Origin: Leptidea sinapis
Taxonomy: Eukaryota > Arthropoda > Insecta > Lepidoptera > Pieridae
Assembly (NCBI RefSeq): GCF_905404315.1
Contig: NC_066269.1
Location: 10,362,501 to 10,426,500 of the forward strand
Length of the DNA stretch: 64,000 bases
Direction of reading: 5' to 3'
The notes below the pieces were generated by a model, which worked only from the letters and a program-made list of their open reading frames with translations, was not told the origin of the DNA and did no database searches. This document shows positions 11,116-22,025 of the stretch, piece after piece (position 1 is the stretch's first letter; each line of letters opens with the position of its first letter). A program made the translations under genes and the position numbers.

Positions 11116-11162
11116 CTCAAAAAAAATATGCAATTTAGACCATATTGCATATTTTTTTTGAG
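11116..11162. repeat. Perfect 19-bp hairpin
   Basis: The arms 11116-11134 and 11144-11162 (CTCAAAAAAAATATGCAAT and its complement) are perfect, with a 9-nt loop. It could be a very small foldback element or the ends left by an excised transposon. Confidence 0.8.
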
Positions 11163-11289
11163 AATTGTTGAAATCTAGTTTTACCCAGTCAGGCTTTATT
11201 GAGAAGTATAGGATCGGATTTCAGTAAAATTCTTTCTTTGTAAGCGTCTACATATCAAAATGGGCAACTATTCTTAATTTCAAGTCAAC

Positions 11290-11537
11290 AGTGCTGCTAA
11301 AGATTCTTGAAAAACCCACAAATTCTGAGCGGCACTGGAATTTCACAGTGCGTGATCTTCTTCCTTGAGACATAAGATGTTAAGTCTCTTTTGCCAAGTT
11401 ATTTACCAGCTACGGCGCCCTTCCAACCGAAACACAATAGCGTTTAGACATTACTGCTTCGAGCAGAAAAGGTAGGGACCACAACCTACCCATAATCTAG
11501 CCGGCATCCTGTACGAAGAAGCCTCCCACTGGTAAAT
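11290..11537 (-). repeat. Element A, copy 4 (3' end missing)
   Basis: It runs from the larger inverted repeat to CTCCCACTGG and lacks the A-rich end. It carries an atypical ATTTCACAGTGCGTGATCTT segment where other copies have CAACTGCGCTCGTCACC. Confidence 0.85.
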
Positions 11538-12074
11538 GCTCTAAGTCCCTTGGGCCTGTGACTTCCTATTCTTTTTATGCACCGCGAAGGCACAGAGAAG
11601 ACTATTGTCATGATTTCTACCGAATGTACTCTTTTTGTAAGTACTTGCGCTGTGATTATCACCACTTGTTTAGTGACTGTTTGTACGACTGCAAAGGCTA
11701 GTATAGCTAGTATAGTCGTTGCTAGTTTGCTACAAGAGAGTTAGTCTGCCGCCGACCAGCGCCAAGTTGACTATATGTGGAAGTCTGCTGTTGTTCGTCA
11801 GTATCTGGGAGCGGATACTGTACCGGTTTAAGTATTGAGCGAAGGCGATCAAATGGATGAAGCTGGTACTGGGGAGCGCCTACCTAGATGCGATAACAGT
11901 ATCTAGGTGCGTGATAACTATTGATACGATCAGCAGAATTTGTTACATTAAAGATAATACAGATCGGGTCAGCCAACTGAAAATATTGTTTCTATAAAAA
12001 TTACAGAAATAGATAATAGCAGTACTACCCTGGCATTTGCGAAACCTTATAGTCTTCTCGTCGCATAACTCAAT
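11538..12074. other. Stretch with no recognised feature
   Basis: It may hold diverged upstream parts of the LINE remnant that follows, but no motif was convincing. Confidence 0.35.
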
Positions 12075-12420
12075 ACCTGAAGACTCAGTCTTCGATAAAT
12101 GCGTCCTACCCGTCATGGCATACGATCCGAGATACTCAAGTCTTAAAAGTTGCTCAGCGTGCTATGGAATGGGCTATCACACAAAGAAAAGGTCTACGAC
12201 ATAGCCCATCGAATAAGCAATTTGTAGTGGCAGTGCGCTGGTCATATTAGCCGCAGAGCAGAACTACTGGGGTCGAAGTGTTCTACAAGAGAAGGTGCGA
12301 CTAGGTGGAAACGAAACATACGCAGAGTACAGGACAAGAACAGCCGAAGATCGAGTTCAGAGGCATGCATTCTTATGTCCTAAGACTGAACTATACCAAG
12401 CTGATAATTATGATAATTAT
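12075..12420 (+). pseudogene. Non-LTR retrotransposon C-terminal remnant
   Basis: Fragments in different frames line up with the C-terminal end of an endonuclease/reverse-transcriptase LINE: VFDKCVLPVMAYDP, then VAQRAMEWAITQRK, then a GHISRRAE-like piece and RWKRNIRRVQDKN. Several frameshifts and stops separate them. The same domain in better shape is at 15480-15900 (CVHPTLLYGCQTW and GMERSMLKLRK). It is a dead relic whose 3' limit is uncertain. Confidence 0.6.
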
Positions 12421-12845
12421 AACCCGGACGAGTGTACATACAGATGCTTTCAGTTATTTCTCTAATAATTTAGCCCTCAATTTTTATATTTGTTTATTAT
12501 TATAATAATTCGTAGAGCATATCACGGAGTAATAAATGTTATTAAATCGATAAACAGGTATTCGATAAAAGTAATATTCTGAAACACGGAAAACCTTTCA
12601 GGAAAATGCTCGCCCCAAGCGTCAGTCGTGACGGGTATTCCAAACGAGGAAAATTCGAGAAACATACATTCGTAGACCTGTTAGTTCGGGAACAGCACAA
12701 AGAGCATAGGAGTATCTTAACTATTTAAAAAATTATAAATAGCATTCAAGAATGTGCTCGTGAAAACATTGAAACTAAATTGGCATTGGACCTGTCAAGT
12801 TTTTATAGGAGTAGCAGGATAAATGAGCAATGATGTTACCTGATA

Positions 12846-12885
12846 TGGTATTTGATCACCGCCGCCCATACTCTCTTGTAGCACT
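12846..12885 (-). mobile_element. Short Jockey 3' untranslated fragment
   Basis: GATCACCGCCGCCCATACTC followed by TCTTGTAGCAC matches the 3' untranslated landmark present at 28500-28530. Only about 40 bp remain, abutting the transposase remnant to the right. Confidence 0.55.
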
Positions 12886-12889
12886 ACTT

Positions 12890-13510
12890 AAAAGCGTCAA
12901 GAAAACCAAAATATCCTTCCTATCCGAAAAGCAAAATGACCTCCAAGAAACTTTGTTGAAAGAATCAGAAAATTGCAACGTGGTCTACATCCTGCATCTT
13001 TGTGAAGCTATTGTGACTCCTCACAAGGCTTCAATATTGTACAAAAAGGAGTGAAAATTTCAGCCAAATTGTATTTATAAGCTGTCTTAGATAGTGGTGT
13101 AACCTCTTTCTTTCTTTCCAGCAAGACACTGTACCTGCTCACAAGGTACAAACTACCCAAACCTTGGCTGGAAGGCAACATTCCGGACTTGATAAGAGCT
13201 CTAGGCGTTCCCTCGTCTGAACCCCTTGGTCTACAAATTGAGGTTAGACATCGAGTCACTTACGAAATCTCTAGAAGAAGCAGTGACAAAATTTATTATG
13301 GAAACAGTGCGTAAGTCTACGGGTTCGAGACCAGACAGATTAGACCAACATAAGCGAAAGGTAGTTATTTCGAAAATTCTTTTTATAGAATGTTGAGAAT
13401 TATTGAATAATTAGATACATATACGAGTTGTATTAAGATAACACTAAGTCCTAAAAATGAATTAATTTTTATTTCTAGCAGCATTTATGGCCAGACCAGG
13501 TATATCTATC
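12890..13510 (+). pseudogene. DDxD transposase remnant (IS630-Tc1-mariner superfamily)
   Basis: Joining short pieces read in different frames reveals a transposase catalytic domain. LQRGLHPASL lies near 12975, GVKISAKLYL near 13050, and QQDTVPAHKVQTTQT near 13122 (second catalytic Asp region, family pattern FQQDxAPAHK). WLEGNIPDLI follows near 13159, then FPRLNPLVYKL (pattern SPDLNPLDYKLW, third catalytic Asp region, here Asp changed in both places). After that come RLDIESLTKSLEEAVTKF and METVR near 13310. At least three frame changes are needed and the third acidic residue is lost, so it is inactive. A second copy of its C-terminus and trailer is at 52180-52445. Both share TTTATGGCCAGACC/TATGGCCAGACT further downstream, probably close to the element end. 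Confidence 0.75.
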
Positions 13511-13519
13511 TAAACCAAT

Positions 13520-13663
13520 GACATTCTGTACACATATAAAGACATTTCATCCGCAGTCTGATAGGGGAACGGTAAAAGTGTGCTTAAAGGCAATGTAAGC
13601 ACACTTTCTCCTTATTCGTGCATCAAATGTCCGACTCAGTCTTGAACTGAATAAATGTATTAC
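13520..13663 (-). mobile_element. LINE family B, distal 3' end
   Basis: It matches 34605-34740 in opposite orientation. Shared words are GCAGTCTGATAG, GGAACGG, GTGTGCTTAAAG, GTAAGCACACTTT, CTCCTTA, TGTCCGACTCA and GAACTGAATAAATG. The paired GTGTGCTTA/TAAGCACAC words could form a stem. The RTE element to the right is inserted immediately next to it. Confidence 0.7.
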
Positions 13664-13674
13664 ATTGCTACTTA
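13664..13674. repeat. Target-site duplication, left copy
   Basis: ATTGCTACTTA, repeated exactly at 16072-16082 on the other side of the LINE. Confidence 0.9.
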
Positions 13675-16071
13675 TCTCCAAACCAATTAACAAAAAATGA
13701 AATCGACTTTATATTATGTAGCAAACCAAAACTTATTACAAATATAGAAGTTATTACAAATATTAACTTTGCTTCAGACCATAGACCCCTACGCGCTACA
13801 TTAAACATTGGAACTCAAAAGAAGAAAATAACAAACTTTAAAACAACTTTAAAACACCCGACCACACTAGAAGAAATAGAACTATATATCACACAACTAA
13901 AGAAATGTTTATCAGAATTCGAGCAAGGAAAACAAAACACAAATAATGTACAAACATATTACGATACATTGGAAAAAGCTGTTACTAAGGGATTAAATTT
14001 AAAACTAAATACAAAAAAGTCAAAAAATATCTTAAATGACACAACAAAAAGCCTATTGAAAAAAAGATCAGAACTTATAAAAACAAAACCTAAAGATAGA
14101 AAAACTAGAAATGAACTTAGTAAAATATTCAAAGAAACAAAAAAAAATCAACTAAACAAGACTACGAAATATATAGAAAAAGAATAATAGAAACCAATCT
14201 GGCTAAATATAGAAGTACAAAACGGGCAAAGAAAGAATTAATATCACATAAAAAATGGATACAAAAACTGAGTAGGGGATCAATAGAAACGAATTCAAGA
14301 ATAGACATACTAGAACAGGCTACTGACTACTACAGGAAGCTCTATAAATGTACGGATGGACACACAGAAAATGAAATTTTCGAGTACTCAAATAGTACCG
14401 ACACTGATGTTATGGAAATCAAAGACACGGAAGTTATAAAACACATAAAACAAATGAAATTGAATAAAAGTCCTGGTCCGGATGGAATCACGACCGAAGC
14501 TATAAGAATAGGAATACCCGCCATAACAACTCATCTCACTCGACTTTTCAACTTAATATTAACCACAGAAACCATACCATTGCAGTGGACTATTTCAGAA
14601 ATAGTACTGTTATACAGAAAAGGAGACCCTCATAATATAACAAACTATAGACCCATTAGTTTTATGTCTAGTATTTATAAACTGTTTGCATCAATAATAC
14701 TAAGCCGGATCACACAACGCATAGATGCCACACAACCCAAAGAACAGGCTGGTTCCGATCCGGTTTCTCAACAATGGATCATATACATTCGGTCGAACAA
14801 ATAATTGAGAAGTACAAAGAATATAATAAAACCCTCTACATAGCCTTTGTGGACTACAGCAAAGCTTTCGATAGCATTAGCCACACAGCCATATATATGG
14901 AATGCTCTAAATAATCTAAAGGTCAACTCAAAATACATAAAGATAATAAAAAATATATATATGAACAGTGTTTGCAGAGTTAAATTAGAAACTAAAGGAA
15001 AAGACATCAGGATTGAAAGAGGAGTCAGATAAGGAAACCCACTTTCTCCTAAATTATTCATAGCCGTACTAGAAGAAGTTTTTAACAACATATACTGGGT
15101 GAATAGAGGTATTATGATCAACAAAGATTACTTAAGTCATCTTCGATTTGCCGACGACATATATAGTCATCTTTAATGAGGACCCAAAGCAACTGGAATC
15201 TATGGTTAATCAGTTACATGAAGCAAGTGCCATAGTAGGCTTGGAAATGAATTTTGAGAAAACAAAAATTATGACAAATGGTCTATCAGTACCAATAAGC
15301 GCCGGATCACAAACACTTGACTTTGTGAATGAATATATATACCTAGGAAAGCTGATATCCTTCAATAAAATAAGTCATGAAGAGGAAATAAACCGACGAA
15401 TAAATCTAGCCTGGAAAAAATATTGGAGCCGGAAGGAAATTTTAAAAGGAAACCACAGCTTAGAATTCAAAAAAACGGTAATGGAAACCTGTGTTCATCC
15501 AACTTTGTTATATGGCTGCCAAACATGGGTGTTTACGAAGAAAATACAACACTTAATTAGGACATGTCAGCGCGGAATGGAAAGAAGCATGCTTAAATTA
15601 AGAAAAATTAATAAGATACATAGCCAGAAGATAAGGAAGAAAACAAAATTAACTGATGCCTTAAATCAAGCATTAAAATTAAAGTGGCAATGGGCCGGAC
15701 ACATTTCCAGACTAACAGACGCTAGATGGACCATTCAGACCACAACATGGAAAGGGCCTGTAGGAAAGAGAAATGTGGGCAGATCACATAAAAGGTGGAC
15801 CGATGAGATTAGAGAGATTGGCGGAACTAATTGGCTCGAAAAAGGAAAAAATAGAAAGGAATGGAAAGGAATGGAGGAGGCCTTTACCCAACTGGGATCC
15901 ATTTGAAAATAATCGAGAAAACTAACATAGTGCATGCAGTATAACTTACTAACATAAAAGTTAATAATAAAATAATCATGTTTGTCGACTAACCATACTA
16001 ACATACTAACACTAAAATGTAGAAATCAAATGGAATATCATTAATAAAGGCTTTATTATTATTATTATTAT
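13675..16071 (+). mobile_element. RTE-type non-LTR retrotransposon, 5'-truncated, inactive
   Basis: The copy begins inside the AP-endonuclease domain: NEIDFIL near 13696 and ASDHRP near 13771, the end of that domain. A charged linker follows. The reverse transcriptase comes next, with KSPGPDGI near 14470, NYRPIS near 14643, and DYSKAFDSISH near 14855. ERGVR is followed by a stop at 15030 where the family has RQG, then GNPLSPKLF and LRFADD near 15141 (catalytic Asp pair). The C-terminal domain in the frame 15148-15906 holds LEMNFEKTKIM, CVHPTLLYGCQTW, KLKWQWAGHISRL, GRSHKRWTDEI. Frameshifts near 14150, 14755, 14880 and 15160 plus the stop make it dead. AATAAAGG and a (TTA)n tail end the element. 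Host sequence on both sides carries the same 11-bp duplication, so both ends are known. RTE assignment rests on motif style and the microsatellite tail. Confidence 0.93.
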
Positions 16072-16082
16072 ATTGCTACTTA
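16072..16082. repeat. Target-site duplication, right copy
   Basis: ATTGCTACTTA directly after the TTA tail of the LINE. Confidence 0.9.
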
Positions 16083-16204
16083 ATGACCAAGACTATTTAA
16101 AACAGCTATAGTAAATGCAGCGATGTATAGATATAGCAGTTGAAGAATATATTATGGAATAATTCGTAGCATGTTCCATATTTCGGCTTTATTTTGATAC
16201 GACA

Positions 16205-16345
16205 TGATATGTCTATCTACATCTATAAATGGAGAGGCGGTTCTTCCCTTCGGTTATACTGCGAAAACTACTAAAGCGATCGCAATAATATTTATACCAT
16301 AAGATGCAGGGTGTTTCGACGATGGTTATAGTATATATTTAGGTG
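16205..16345 (+). repeat. Possible SINE- or Helitron-like fragment
   Basis: TATTTATACCATAAGATGC followed by AGGGTGTTTCGACGATGG is a pattern I recall from lepidopteran dispersed repeats. No ends or partner copy were found in this window, so the call is weak. Confidence 0.3.
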
Positions 16346-16489
16346 AATATATATCCTGACTTTCAAATCCCTACAAATAATTCAGTTAATGAAATTTCAT
16401 TACAAATGGCAATTCATATTCAATACGGGCTCGTGGTACCCAATTTATGAGGCAAAACAACATATACCGAGACAGCACGTCTTGTTAAT

Positions 16490-16905
16490 TCATCACTTAT
16501 TGAAATTCAAAGACAATAGTTTTTTTTTTAAAGAAATAATTCAAAAACAATTCATTAGTCACCAATTCGAAAAAATATTCCTCAGACCAGAGGAGAACGG
16601 GCGCAAGAACCTCAGCGGGCTTCTTTTTTTTATAAAAAATATGGTTACAACGTAATAGCTTACAATTAAACCTATTATTTAATAGCCTGTGGGCGGTCGC
16701 TCAATTCCCAATCTGTGATATCATAGAGAAAATTATTTATGTTATAGTAACCTTTACCACACAAATGTTATTTTTAACAATTCTTTTGAATTTAGTAATA
16801 CTTCTATTTTTTTTTACATTTTCTGGGATCTTGTTGTAAAAGCATATACATCGCCCCACAAAAGACTAGCTCGACTTAGCCCAGTAGTAGGCATTATAAA
16901 TTTAT
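16490..16905 (-). pseudogene. LINE family C, C-terminal coding end and 3' untranslated region
   Basis: Family C occurs three times here (also 20575 and 54870). On the minus strand around 16790-16690 the translation reads CGKGYYNINNFLYDITDWE, the end of a Jockey/CR1-like protein (pattern KGYYxINDFLND). The downstream untranslated part contains, on the plus strand, GGGCGGTCGCTC and CAGACCAGAGGAGAACGGGC. The copy is truncated upstream and has no intact frame. Confidence 0.7.
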
Positions 16906-17455
16906 ATCTGTTTCTGGTTTTTATGTACATACATAACATTATCAAGAATAATATAATAACACCCAAGCTGTAACATTAGTCAAATATAATTTTATATTAA
17001 CAGAAACCCTCACACGGCGCTGTCGTAATATTAACATTACAAAGAGATCGTATCTAAGTTAAATTCTCTTTGAGTTATTAAGTAGGACTTAGCGTCTTAC
17101 ATACGAAGTGCTTCGGTATAAAGTTATATTAGAAACTAATTATAATGTGAATAGTTCTAGAAAATGTACATTCGTGCCCGGTGGTAGCGATGTAGTTATT
17201 TAGTAATATTCAGAAATAACTGTGATCTCTGAAAATTTTATTTAAATTAAATTCTTCTATTTGAATGGCAGCTATTTTGGAGTTCACCATAATGGATTTA
17301 TATTTTGTTACAGCAGCGGCAATAGAGACTAAAACACTCTCATTATTGTAGCTGCTGTCGAACTATTCGAACTAAAGAATGTTTGAGAGTTCGCTGTGAC
17401 ATTATTTCATTCCAATTCCATTACATCTACAAATTTAGCAAATAACAAAAAATAA
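16906..17455. other. Stretch with no recognised feature
   Basis: AT-rich DNA. No coding signal, hairpin or shared repeat was seen. Confidence 0.5.
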
Positions 17456-17459
17456 ATTT

Positions 17460-17790
17460 GTTTCGGTGAAGCGAAGTCAAGAGATAGTATATTATAAAGC
17501 ACAGCAGCAGGCCGAAAAGCTATGCATGATGGAGGCATCCAACATATCAATGATATGTAGAAGAAGAAGGAAAAGTATAGGAGATAGAACAAAGCCTTGG
17601 CAAACTCCAGCGTTCACGAGCTTCGGTTTCGAGCAATATCCCTCGATGACGACTAATCTGGTTCACTTGTAATATAACCCTCGGGAATCCCATAATCATA
17701 TGGAATTCCCGATCATCCATCAGGATGTCTCAAGACAAGCGCCTTGCGCCATACAGTATCGAATGCTTATGCTATATGCAGGATGTGTTA
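17460..17790 (-). pseudogene. Reverse transcriptase domain remnant of a Jockey/CR1-like LINE
   Basis: Read on the minus strand, the stretch from 17690 to 17510 translates as TRLVVIEGYCSKPKLVNAGV and then CQGFVLSPILFLL, followed by HIIDMLDAS. This is the strand-recognition loop (family pattern VNAGVPQGCVLSP) just before the catalytic YADD, which is no longer readable. Further upstream, pieces such as RYCMAQGACLE fit the preceding palm helix only with frame changes. There is no intact end on either side. Confidence 0.7.
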
Positions 17791-18065
17791 AGTATAGAAC
17801 AATTTGTGCCAATATAAACATTTCGCGTTGCACGAGGTAATTAGTGAATTCAAACAAGCAACTTGCTCTAGGCTACCTTTGGGTATACTCATACATTACC
17901 TTTGTATTAAGTTAGTGCATATTCGGACCACGTTAAGTTCCAGTACACGAAGTTTGTAAGAGAGAAATGTACATTTGTATAAGGGAGTTTACCCATTACA
18001 TCGCGTAATAACCCTGACATGCCACGATGATATTCTACTTATATTAAGTATGATTTAAACGATTT

Positions 18066-18265
18066 ATTTATTTTTTAAGTGATAACTCTCACTTCTGGGA
18101 TTAATTACGCACATTAATTTTTTATACAAAATTTATGAACGATAAGGAACTCGAACCCCGACCCTTCGCTTTCCGTGCGAGTGCTCTTGCACTGAGCCAA
18201 CCATTCGAGTGACGTATCATTCATAAATCTTGATATGTCTTGTTCCGATTGCATGTTAGCTTTCT
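18066..18265 (-). mobile_element. tRNA-derived SINE, copy 1
   Basis: On the minus strand a tRNA-like core has GTTGGCTCAGTGCAAGAGC (A box) and GGGTTCGAGTTCC (B box). The tail holds AATCCCAGAAGTGAGAG and ends in a CACTTAAAAAATA tract. Upstream of the core is a leader with CAAGACATATCAAGATTTA and CGTCACTCGAATGG, which recurs before the other two cores at 59.2 and 59.4 kb. The anticodon arm is diverged, so this is a SINE and not a working tRNA. Confidence 0.75.
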
Positions 18266-18626
18266 AATCCACAAATCTTTGTTTGTCAGTTTCTAGTGCC
18301 GTGAGACGGAAGCTTAATAATGTCTAAGGCTCTAAATGCACTCCGTAAGTGTTGTACTACAACATATAACGAGCAAGGTCGCGCGGGGTTTGTTATAACT
18401 ACACAAATTAGTGGACTTCAGCGCTGTGCGACTAATTAGTCGTTACACTTGCGGACGTACACATAGCACACACATAATTAATATACTCGAAAAGTTCCGT
18501 CGTTTCACTCACTTATTTTTTGTTTCGTATAACACAGGTTAATATTGACAGTTTTTAGGTAGTTTCAAAAAGAAAAAACGGAAAACCTAATAGGATCTCT
18601 TTGTTGACCGTCTTTATTTTAATGAA

Positions 18627-18928
18627 AATAAGGGTCGAGACGAGCAGGACGTTCAGCTGATGGTAATTAATACGCCCTGCCCATTACAATGCAGTGCCGC
18701 TCAGGATTATTGAAATACGCAAAAGTTCTGAGCGGCACTACAACTGTGCTCTTCACCTTGAGACATAGATGTGAAGTCTCATTTGCCCAGTAATTTCACT
18801 AGCTACGGCGCCCTTCGTACCAAAACACAGTAATGCTTGCACATTATTGCTTCACGGCAGAAATAGGCACCGTTGTGATATCCATAATCTAGCCGGCATC
18901 CTGTGCAAAAGAGCCTCCCACTGGTATA
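18627..18928 (-). repeat. Element A, copy 5 (full length)
   Basis: From ATGAAAATAAGGGTCGAGACG to CTCCCACTGG. The larger stem is perfect (AGTGCCGCTCAG/CTGAGCGGCACT). Confidence 0.92.
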
Positions 18929-19600
18929 TATCTATCTGTCAATACCCTTTATCCGGGGAACTCGTGGAGGAATGGACTTAAAATTGAATCGACATACTTT
19001 TAAAGCTCTGAAAACCTTCTTAGTTAAGGTAACAAAAGATACAACCGTTTATTCCGCAAAAAACGTATAATTCGACACTCTCGTGGCAATCAAAATTTAT
19101 AGGGTAGGTATTTTTCGTTGACCTAGAACCTTGAAATTTGTTTAAAATTACTTATGCGAAAATTTTTAAGAACTTTTCATTTGCAATGAAATCATAAAAA
19201 AAAATCCCCTCGGTACACGAGTTCGACTCGCACTTGTCCGGTTTCTATTATTTTGTTTATTCTTTATTCGATTCGGCACGTTTCGATGAACACAGACAAA
19301 CCCAAATGACACAGTTGTGCTTATGAGTCACGCAGTTAGAAAGGGCGTTGTCCATCATATTACAGTACAAACATTTGCTTACGGCGGTCGAACCCACGCT
19401 TAATGTGCTGACGCGAATGGAAAATATATCACAAGCCTCAGCCGCTTTTCCAGACGAGAGTTGTGGTCAATAAGAGGAATTAAGCTTTAATTAAATCCAT
19501 TTGAATTATTTTTTGTCTATTTCTAAGTTTACCATTATAATTTTAATCTAGCCTTAGACAATTTTTTTTTATATTTGCCTATCCCACTGCTTTACTGTCG
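18929..19600. other. Stretch with no recognised feature
   Basis: It includes GTACACGAGTTCGACTCGCA near 19213, which resembles a B box but has no tRNA context. Nothing else was recognised. Confidence 0.4.
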
Positions 19601-19604
19601 TATA

Positions 19605-19725
19605 CCAGCTCCGAGCAGGGTTTTATTATAGGCATCCAGATTGTCACGCCATCGTTTTCGGGGTCTGCCTCAACGTCTTTGCCCGTCCTGAGGCACTACT
19701 CTCTCTCTCCTTTATTAATAGACCA
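19605..19725 (-). pseudogene. LINE C-terminal fragment
   Basis: On the minus strand GQRRWGRPRKRWRDNLDAY is readable with one frame change. This GRPxKRWxDxLDA pattern is typical of the C-terminal end of non-LTR retrotransposon proteins. It is short and differs from the neighbouring inverted fragment. Confidence 0.6.
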
Positions 19726-19839
19726 GGGTCGATAATTCTTGAAACAACAAAAAATTATTGGACGAAAGTTGAAACCCATTGGAAAAGGAAGAAAATTTAA
19801 CAAAAATAAAAGAAAAATAAATTACGGTCGATGCGAGTT

Positions 19840-20310
19840 TGGGAAGTGGAAAAGGGGGTGTCTTTAAGGGTAAAAAACGGTTTATATCGATTTCCGGAAA
19901 ATCTAAAAGTCCTATAGAAAAAAGTTCTACGAGGTCTTCCGCGACCGACTTGCAAACACACTCTTGCCTTATGCATTTGATTCATCATTCTTTCTTCCCT
20001 CGTTCGCTCCACGTGTCCAAACCATTTTAGCATTCCTTTCTCTTCTCACGATATCTTTCAGACCACAGCGGCGCTCTTACTAACGCATTCGGGATTCTAT
20101 CAATCAATCTCACCACACACATACTACGCAGTGATCGGAAATGTCCGAAGCACCCGGAACCGGCGAGCATGTATGAAAAGAGTAATGAATGTAGAGGAAG
20201 CGCGTGAGGTTTGTAAGGATAGAAGCAAATGGCATTCTGTTGCCTTTACCTATCCCGACGGGGGAATGACATGAGTGTGTGAATGTGTGTGCAAAGTCAC
20301 GGGCAAAAGT
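19840..20310. mobile_element. LINE fragment with inverted 5' part
   Basis: Two pieces of one protein end lie head to head. On the minus strand from about 20115 down to 19920 the order is DRIPNALVRA, GMLKWFGHVERTREERMMNQ and GRGRPRRTF. On the plus strand from about 20125 to 20276 it continues IGNV..RSTRNRRACMKR, NVEEAREVCKDRSKW and a stop. In intact relatives, as I remember them, the second block directly follows the first. An inverted upstream part joined to a forward 3' part is the product expected from twin priming during LINE insertion. Both parts contain frame breaks. Confidence 0.7.
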
Positions 20311-20574
20311 AGGCTCATGATAAATACTTTATTCGTATTCCGATCCATTATCAGTCTCATTACAACGAATCTACAAAACTAACTAACTAACAAAAGCGTA
20401 TGATAACAGTATTACTGTATGTGAAGACCCAAATCAGTGTTGGCGCACAAACAGAATACTAATATTTGGAGTAAATTCATTTGTTTGCTAATTATTTTGC
20501 ACAAAGGAATATTTTATTACGTTATTCAGATTGGGATAAGTTTTGATTTGTGTATCTGTTCGCGTTGAATTACA

Positions 20575-20835
20575 TATGTAAATTCAAATATTTTTATTCA
20601 TAATAGGTTATCAAATCACTTATTTACCGTCAAGGCTAATATCCATTCAAAAATTTATGACTGAGATCTGAGAATGGGCGCAAACACTCAGCAGTCTTCT
20701 ACATTTTTTTTATATTTCGTTATAATTTAAATAGCCCTAACGGTGGTCGCTCCGATCACAATCTGTGGTATCATTATGAAAAGTCATTTATGTTATAATA
20801 ACCTTTACCACATAAATACAACACAGTAATAAAAC
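20575..20835 (-). pseudogene. LINE family C, second copy
   Basis: Minus-strand translation near 20825-20780 reads LCGKGYYNINDFS, then the frame closes. The 3' untranslated region has GGTGGTCGCTCCGATCACAA and AATGGGCGCAAACACTCAGC on the plus strand, matching family C. Truncated upstream. Confidence 0.65.
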
Positions 20836-22025
20836 AGTACTTTAACTTCATACTAGAGCGCCCGAGTCGACGCACGCACACATACATATGGTTTACACAG
20901 TCGCTAAGCAATCTTGGGAAGATAAAACTGAGTGCCACGCCGTAATAACAACGAGTAAATATGGTGTGTTTCAATAAATATAACTGCAGGAACTCGAACA
21001 AAACACTGCAGCTAGCTAAACAAATCATAATATTATATATCATCTTAGATTGTTTCTACGTCTAGATAGACTATGACAGCTTACACATTTCTATTACCTT
21101 CCAACTGATCAGATCAATATCAATACCAGTTTCACTCCACCAAATGATAGGTACTTACTGCATACAAACTAAATATATCTATAAAATATATATATAAATG
21201 TTTGTATATACATCATATAGTTTCACTCCAACAACGTTCAACTGATCAATATGAAAGTTGGCCTGTTTTTTTATCATAGTAAATCGTAATCAACTCCGCT
21301 TTGCAGGTCCCCACTAGATGGCGCTACCACTTTTTATCACGTGAGCTTCGTGTCCATTTGCCCACTTTTATATAACAAAAATTATCAATCGTTTCAAATG
21401 TTATTCACGACGTGCCAAAAAGTACGGGTTATAAAAATACACGAGACTTTATAAAAGCTATCTAGAGTTCTGAGACGAAGAAAATTCCTTTATATATAAA
21501 GCCGGCAACTTATTCTATATTTTATTCTACGTTATAATTTAGTTTGAAGCCCTAGCTGGAGACTGTAATTTAGAGTTAACCTAAGACTAAAATCCAGTGC
21601 AGTTCGAGATATCCCAGGTTTTATATCGTCGTAAAACAAAACTATTATTTGTAACGCGTACATACACCGTGGCCATGAAAAGAGCGTTTATAACAGCGTT
21701 TTAAAATATCCGTCGAATCGCAAAATTTAAGAAATTGCAAAGCAAATAGGCTCACACACATAGGGCACTCTCACAGAGTAAACTCAATAACTTCTTTACC
21801 TAAATTCTGTCTTCAGCCATAATTAATAGGTCGAGTTCTCGATGAAGTCTTTACGACATGCAAAACTAAACTATGGTCTGGACTTTCTTCTGGTGTAATT
21901 CCAGGTCTACCATTTAAAAGACTGCCTTAATCTAGTATTGCAAGAGAGCATAACACGCGATTTTCTCCTATTTCGTAAATAATATCGATTTATTAATAGC
22001 CTTATCATGCACTCACCAATATTAT
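20836..22025. other. Stretch with only short simple repeats
   Basis: A TA-rich tract at 21180-21200 is followed by TTTCACTCCAACAACGTTCA, AACTGATCAATATGAAAGTTGG and CCCCACTAGATGGCGCTACC. This may be a small non-autonomous element, but no ends could be set. No gene was seen. Confidence 0.35.

Noticed and set aside
13122..13310. Apparent 189-bp internal host exon with a strong acceptor, GTAAGT donor and symmetric phase
   Set aside because: Other frames read as a transposase (QQDTVPAHK then PRLNPLVYKL then METVR), and the C-terminus recurs at 52200. The splice-like motifs fall on transposase codons.
18131..18215. tRNA gene on the minus strand
   Set aside because: A and B boxes are present, but the anticodon stem is diverged and the tail is shared with another dispersed copy, so it is a SINE.
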